In this document: one piece after another, positions 7,081 to 9,766 of the stretch
How positions within the stretch are numbered: the first letter of the stretch is position 1
Layout of the letters: each line of letters opens with the position of its first letter
From: a bacterium
GTDB taxonomy: Bacteria > Desulfobacterota > S145-22
Length of the DNA: 9,766 nt
NCBI GenBank assembly: GCA_027073795.1
Contig: JALTEW010000128.1
Coordinates: 1-9,766, forward strand
Reading direction: 5' to 3'
Program-made: the position numbers and the translations under genes
The notes under the pieces: model-generated
What the model was told of the DNA's origin: nothing
Databases searched by the model: none
Seen by the model: the letters and a program-made list of their open reading frames with translations, nothing else

Positions 7081-7222
7081 CACGCTTGGAAGGAATATTG
7101 AGTATTGAAAGCAAAATTTACCTATACGTAAATCTTAGGCCGCATGCCGGGAAGTGGTAGGGGAGGGAACGAGAGGTTTTGCCATAGTTCGGCGCAGGTC
7201 ATTCAAGCAAGGAGAAACAGAT
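7081..7222 (+). promoter_or_regulatory. long 5' leader, possibly structured or regulatory
   Basis: This segment lies between a strong promoter and a strong ribosome site and has no ORF of its own. Its second half (about 7138-7200) is G-rich, with short complementary pieces such as TGCC (7181-7184) against GGCG (7191-7194). It resembles in layout, not in recognised sequence, the long leaders of small stress or cold-shock genes. I do not match it to a known riboswitch. A regulatory role is inferred only. Confidence 0.3.
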
Positions 7223-7327
7223 ATGGGGGATAAAGGGAAAAAAGATAAAGGCAAAAGGGAACAACAGAAAAAGGCCAAGCTTAACCCAAAGGAAAAGCGA
7301 AAATTGAAAAAAGAAAAGAAGAAATAA
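7223..7327 (+). CDS. 34-aa lysine-rich small protein
   Basis: An ATG at 7223 has AAGGAG at 7209-7214 with an ideal 8-nt spacing, and the frame runs to TAA at 7325. The product has 34 residues, of which 16 are Lys and 2 Arg. It reads as basic MGDKGKKDKGK, then EQQKKAKLNPKEKRKLK, and ends in KKEKKK. No membrane or signal segment is present. The strong ribosome site and upstream promoter argue that it is a real gene rather than chance. Short Lys-rich proteins with an LxPKEKRKLKK-like core are known to me as uncharacterised proteins in proteobacteria, but I cannot name a family. RNA or ribosome binding is a guess from charge alone. It lies left of the attachment site, so it belongs to the host side rather than to the integrated element. 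Confidence 0.65.
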   Translation: MGDKGKKDKGKREQQKKAKLNPKEKRKLKKEKKK

Positions 7328-7416
7328 ATGCCCACAGAATCAGGAAATTTGTTAGCAATAGGATAGCAAGACAAAAAGGGCGGAGCACCTAAAATTCCCT
7401 AACCCCTTGATACCAT

Positions 7417-7465
7417 TGGAGCCAACGAGCGGACTCGAACCGCTGACCTGCTGATTACGAATCAG
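7417..7465 (-). other. attachment-site remnant: 3' half of tRNA-Thr (anticodon CGT)
   Basis: On the minus strand this reads CTGA-TTCGTAA-TCAGC (anticodon loop with CGT), the variable AGGTC, a perfect T arm AGCGG-TTCGAGT-CCGCT, the 3' acceptor strand CGTTGGC, T and CCA. Positions upstream of the anticodon stem (7466 onward on the plus strand) no longer resemble tRNA, so there is no D arm or 5' acceptor strand and the gene cannot be functional. It is the typical att core left when an integrase uses the 3' half of a tRNA gene. Confidence 0.88.
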
Positions 7466-7581
7466 TTTTATGTCATTTTAATTAAAATTCACTTGACTTA
7501 ATTTATCTTTTATGTTAAGGGTGTTACATGGATTATGTGAAGGATTTATATTCACGGTGTATCACTTGGAATGAGGGTTTT

Positions 7582-7601
7582 TGTTACCAATATGTTACCA
7601 A
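7582..7601 (+). repeat. tandem 9-bp direct repeat before integrase (candidate arm-type or regulatory sites)
   Basis: Positions 7582-7590 read TTGTTACCA and 7593-7601 read TGTTACCAA; the shared core TGTTACCAA-type unit (GTTACCAA at 7583-7590 and 7594-7601) recurs with an 11-bp period, about one helical turn. A partial relative, GTGTTACATG, lies at 7521-7530. The position between att core and integrase start suits integrase arm binding or autoregulation; function is inferred. Confidence 0.5.
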
Positions 7602-7619
7602 CAAATCAGGGGGGCCAAA

Positions 7620-8789
7620 ATGACAGGGAAGGCAATCACGAAGAAAGCGACCCGGTATAAGGGCGTTTATACCGTTGTCAATCCGGCCAGGCAGGGGAAG
7701 AAGACAGACACGATCTTTTATATCAACTACCGATACAAGGAAGGCGACAAGTGGAAAGTGAAATGGGAGAAAATCGGCAAGGCTTCGGAAGGCTACACGG
7801 CAAAGCTGGCCTCACACCTGCGGGCTGAAAGGCTTCGGGCGATCCGCCACGGTGAAGAACTCCCGCAAAAGAAAAAGAAGGCCCCCTATTTCAGGGACGT
7901 GGCGGCCAAATATCTTGAATGGGCCAAAACAAACAAAACCCGGAGCGGAAGAGACGCTTTTTATCTTTATCGGAAGCACCTGGCCCCTATCTTCGACAAC
8001 AAACGCCTGAATGAAATATCACCCTTTCACCTGGAGCGGCTGAAATCGAACCTCACAAAAGACGGTCTCTCCCCCGCAACGGTGAAACATGTCCTTGTCC
8101 TTGTCCGGGAGATTTTCAACAAGGCCATAAAGTGGCGGCTGTATGACGGTGAAAACCCCGTCAGGGAAGTTAAAATGCCAAAACTCAACAACGAACGAAC
8201 CCGCTTCCTCTCCCACGAAGAGGCTGAAACACTCTTGGAAGAGCTTCAGAAATCCTCAAAGCAATTACATGACATGGCCCTGTTATCCCTTCATTGCGGC
8301 TTGAGGGCGGGTGAAATCTTCAACCTGAAGGGCCAGGACATTGACTTTGAAAATGAAAGAATCCGCATATCTAACCCGAAAAACAAACGCACCCGCTATG
8401 CCTACATGACCCATGCCGTCAAGGACATGCTTCAGTCTTACATGCCAAAAGAACCGGATGAGCTTATCTTCAAAGACAAATACGGAAGGCAGATAAAAGA
8501 GGTTTCAAAAACCTTTGCCAGGGCGATCAAACGCCTTGGATGGAATGAAGGGATCACGGACGCCAGGGAAAAAGTAACCTTTCACACCCTGCGTCACACC
8601 TTCGCTTCATGGCTGGCCCTGCAAGGCGAACCTATTTTGACCATAAAAGAACTCATGGGGCACAAAAGCCTTGCCATGACGGAACGTTATTCGCACCTGA
8701 TACCGGACCAGAAACGCAAAGCAACCCTGAAGCTGGAGCGAGGCTTTCAGGAAGGAAAAACGGGGAATGTTATCAACCTTCAAAAATAA
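7620..8789 (+). CDS. int: tyrosine recombinase integrase
   Basis: This 389-aa phage-type integrase performs site-specific excision and integration. A basic N-terminal arm-binding-like region (residues 1-85) precedes a SAM-like core-binding domain (about 89-175) and the catalytic domain (about 195-375). The catalytic set is complete: Arg229 (CGLRAGE), a Lys near 254-256, His322 and Arg325 (HTLRH), His348 (MGHKS) and nucleophile Tyr357 (ERYSH). ATG 7620 follows AGGGGGG at 7608-7614; an upstream TTG at 7581 would translate through the direct repeats and is unlikely. It starts about 155 bp from the tRNA-Thr remnant and points into the element, as is usual for tRNA-targeting integrases. A weak promoter candidate is TTACAT 7525-7530 with TATATT 7547-7552. 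The gene appears intact. Confidence 0.95.
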   Translation: MTGKAITKKATRYKGVYTVVNPARQGKKTDTIFYINYRYKEGDKWKVKWEKIGKASEGYTAKLASHLRAERLRAIRHGEELPQKKKKAPYFRDVAAKYLEWAKTNKTRSGRDAFYLYRKHLAPIFDNKRLNEISPFHLERLKSNLTKDGLSPATVKHVLVLVREIFNKAIKWRLYDGENPVREVKMPKLNNERTRFLSHEEAETLLEELQKSSKQLHDMALLSLHCGLRAGEIFNLKGQDIDFENERIRISNPKNKRTRYAYMTHAVKDMLQSYMPKEPDELIFKDKYGRQIKEVSKTFARAIKRLGWNEGITDAREKVTFHTLRHTFASWLALQGEPILTIKELMGHKSLAMTERYSHLIPDQKRKATLKLERGFQEGKTGNVINLQK

Positions 8790-8795
8790 CAAAAC

Positions 8796-8851
8796 GGCCG
8801 TGGATAGGATGACGATCCGAAAAGCGGCGACCCTGACCGCCTGCCACGGCC
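8796..8851 (+). ncRNA. candidate three-way-junction RNA structure between int and the next gene
   Basis: GGCCGTGG (8796-8803) pairs perfectly with CCACGGCC (8844-8851). Inside are two further hairpins: GGAT-gacg-ATCC (8807-8818) and GCGG-(9 nt)-CCGC (8824-8840), separated by short single-stranded joints. A CCTTCGGG stretch (8855-8862), able to make a UUCG tetraloop, follows. There is no T-run, so it is not an ordinary terminator. It could be a leader for the downstream gene, an RNA element of the mobile element, or an operator-like palindrome. Folding is read by eye only. Confidence 0.4.
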
Positions 8852-8881
8852 TAACCTTCGGGGAGATAGTGAGGGGCTATC

Positions 8882-9658
8882 ATGGAAAACCCTTTTGAAT
8901 ATCCGTTCTTATCAATCCCTTACCTTTGGTGCCGGTATCGGATCCGGCTATGGACAAGCATAGAAGAGAAGGGAGCCGGTATTGAAAACAACCTGGCAAA
9001 CATTGAGTTTTACCACGACGAACTTGAAGCACACCTGCACCTGTTCAAAGACAGTCAATGGGGTTCCTACACCCTTTTCACACCCTCCCGGCTTATTACA
9101 CACCCTGAACTGAAGCCCGTCCCGTCCTGGTTGAAACTCCCTTGGCCCGAAAAGATGTCATTTTCTCTTTCCTCTACCTTTGATCGTCTGAAAGAACCGA
9201 TCGATTACGAACGGATCATTGAGAAGGCAAGGGAAGAAGCAAAGAACGACCCTATATGGCAAGCCGCCTTCAAGGCATGGAAAGCCGACCGCATAGCAAG
9301 AGTGGCGAACAAGGGAAACAAGAGGCGAGCCCAAACCGAAATATCCAATATCTTTCTACCCCGCATAAACAAAGCCCTTGACCCTTCCCTGGTCCAAACA
9401 TTGAAAGGCCTCTACCAGGACACCCTAAAACTGTTTGAGGGGTGTCTTAAGGCCCTTGAAGGCCCCGATGTCGGTGAAGCCTTCGGCCAAATGATGGAAG
9501 AATACGTCGAAGGGTTTGACGCCTTCAAAAAAGCAAACAAATTTGCGGATGAACGCATGGAAGGGCTTGAAAACATAGAGAAACTCCCACCGCATTCATT
9601 AGCCAAAACATTCATTTTCTCTCGATTCCCGGAAGCAAACAGACAAATCCTTAAGTAA
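8882..9658 (+). CDS. uncharacterised 258-aa protein of the integrated element
   Basis: I do not recognise a family. The protein is soluble, with no signal peptide or membrane segment. The N-terminal third is rich in aromatic residues (FEYPFLSIPYLWCRYRIRLW, then WGSYTLFTPSRL), and a tryptophan/proline-rich patch lies near residues 80-95 (PSWLKLPWPEKM). The remainder is charged and mostly helical, with Lys/Glu-rich runs (EKAREEAKNDPIWQAAFKAWKAD). ATG 8882 has GAGGGG at 8871-8876. It lies 92 bp after int on the same strand, with the folded segment between them, so it may share the int transcript. The position directly behind an integrase suggests element cargo or an element-maintenance role, but nothing in the sequence decides this. 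Coding composition matches the integrase. Confidence 0.75.
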   Translation: MENPFEYPFLSIPYLWCRYRIRLWTSIEEKGAGIENNLANIEFYHDELEAHLHLFKDSQWGSYTLFTPSRLITHPELKPVPSWLKLPWPEKMSFSLSSTFDRLKEPIDYERIIEKAREEAKNDPIWQAAFKAWKADRIARVANKGNKRRAQTEISNIFLPRINKALDPSLVQTLKGLYQDTLKLFEGCLKALEGPDVGEAFGQMMEEYVEGFDAFKKANKFADERMEGLENIEKLPPHSLAKTFIFSRFPEANRQILK

Positions 9659-9669
9659 CACCCTCTCTT

Positions 9670-9691
9670 ATCCCCCTTGTCGGGATTTTTT
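9670..9691 (+). terminator. probable rho-independent terminator after the 258-aa gene
   Basis: ATCCC (9670-9674) pairs with GGGAT (9682-9686) over a 7-nt loop, followed by a T-run to 9691. The stem is short (5 bp), but it lies 11 nt after the stop codon. The remaining bases to 9766 are AT-rich with no gene seen. Confidence 0.6.
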
Positions 9692-9766
9692 GCGTAAATT
9701 TTGCCGTCAATTTATTTAGTATTTTCAATATATTGTGTTATCCCTGCTTAAAATGGAAAATAATTT

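Larger units (their letters stand above)
7417..9766 (+). mobile_element. left end of an integrative element inserted in a tRNA-Thr gene (continues beyond window)
   Basis: The left boundary is a tRNA-Thr 3' half at 7417-7465, next to a tyrosine integrase and an orphan gene. The orientation, 3' end of the tRNA facing left and its 5' half missing on the right, shows that the host flank is on the left and the element on the right. Coding strands in this part are richer in C and A than the G/T-rich genes to the left, consistent with a different origin. The right boundary is not in the window, so class (prophage, ICE, island) is undecided. Confidence 0.8.

Noticed and set aside
7123..7132. TACGTAAA at 7125-7132 as a second toxin-antitoxin operator half-site
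   Set aside because: It matches only 8 bp of one arm, has no inverted partner, and is likely chance.
7135..7374. Minus-strand 79-codon frame opposite the small lysine-rich gene
   Set aside because: Its Phe/Ser-rich product is the complement of Lys codons in 7223-7327, and it lacks a ribosome site.
7581..7619. TTG 7581 as integrase start
   Set aside because: ATG 7620 has an adjacent G-rich ribosome site, while the TTG version would code through the direct repeats and adds non-conserved residues.
8609..8812. Plus-strand 67-codon frame overlapping the end of int
   Set aside because: It is an out-of-frame shadow of the catalytic end of the integrase, which is clearly the coding frame.

Overview
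The window looks like an accessory stretch of a Gram-negative chromosome, most likely a deltaproteobacterium in the broad sense (Desulfobacterota-like). That placement rests on gene style: a WbpM-like membrane dehydratase, Wzz/Wzy-type polysaccharide genes, an IS1380 relative, scattered ATCCTGT-type repeats and CCA-encoding tRNA genes. It is an inference, since no marker gene is present.

Layout. (1) 1-596 is the interior of an IS1380-family transposase, cut by the left edge and missing its C-terminus. (2) 803-6479 is a worn surface-polysaccharide locus. It holds an intact membrane-anchored nucleotide-sugar 4,6-dehydratase (803-2710), the C-terminal stub of a Wzz chain-length regulator (about 4041-4424) and an intact O-antigen ligase/polymerase-like membrane protein with an extra soluble tail (4452-6479). 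Between dehydratase and Wzz stub sits a two-gene Phd/YefM-PIN toxin-antitoxin module (3095-3786) with a 14-bp perfect inverted-repeat operator. Clusters of short 9-bp-period repeats lie on both sides of it. (3) 6516-6909 is a tRNA block (Gln-CTG, Glu-CTC, Ala-GGC) with two good sigma70-type promoters and a strong terminator. (4) 7046-7327 has a near-consensus promoter, an approximately 140-nt leader and a 34-codon lysine-rich small gene. (5) From 7417 rightward an integrated mobile element begins: the 3' half of a tRNA-Thr(CGT) gene on the minus strand forms the attachment site, followed by a tyrosine integrase (7620-8789), a possible three-way-junction RNA structure and an unrecognised 258-aa gene (8882-9658). 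The element runs off the right edge.

How it fits together. The dehydratase would make a 4-keto-6-deoxy sugar nucleotide for a surface glycan, and the Wzy/WaaL-like protein would polymerise or ligate glycan, but the chain-length regulator is broken and no glycosyltransferase is visible. The toxin-antitoxin pair sits where the N-terminal part of wzz would be expected, which suggests rearrangement in this interval. On the right, the tRNA remnant predicts that an intact tRNA-Thr(CGT) marks the far end of the element. The least explained items are the lysine-rich microprotein with its long leader, the int-downstream folded segment, and the orphan 258-aa cargo gene.
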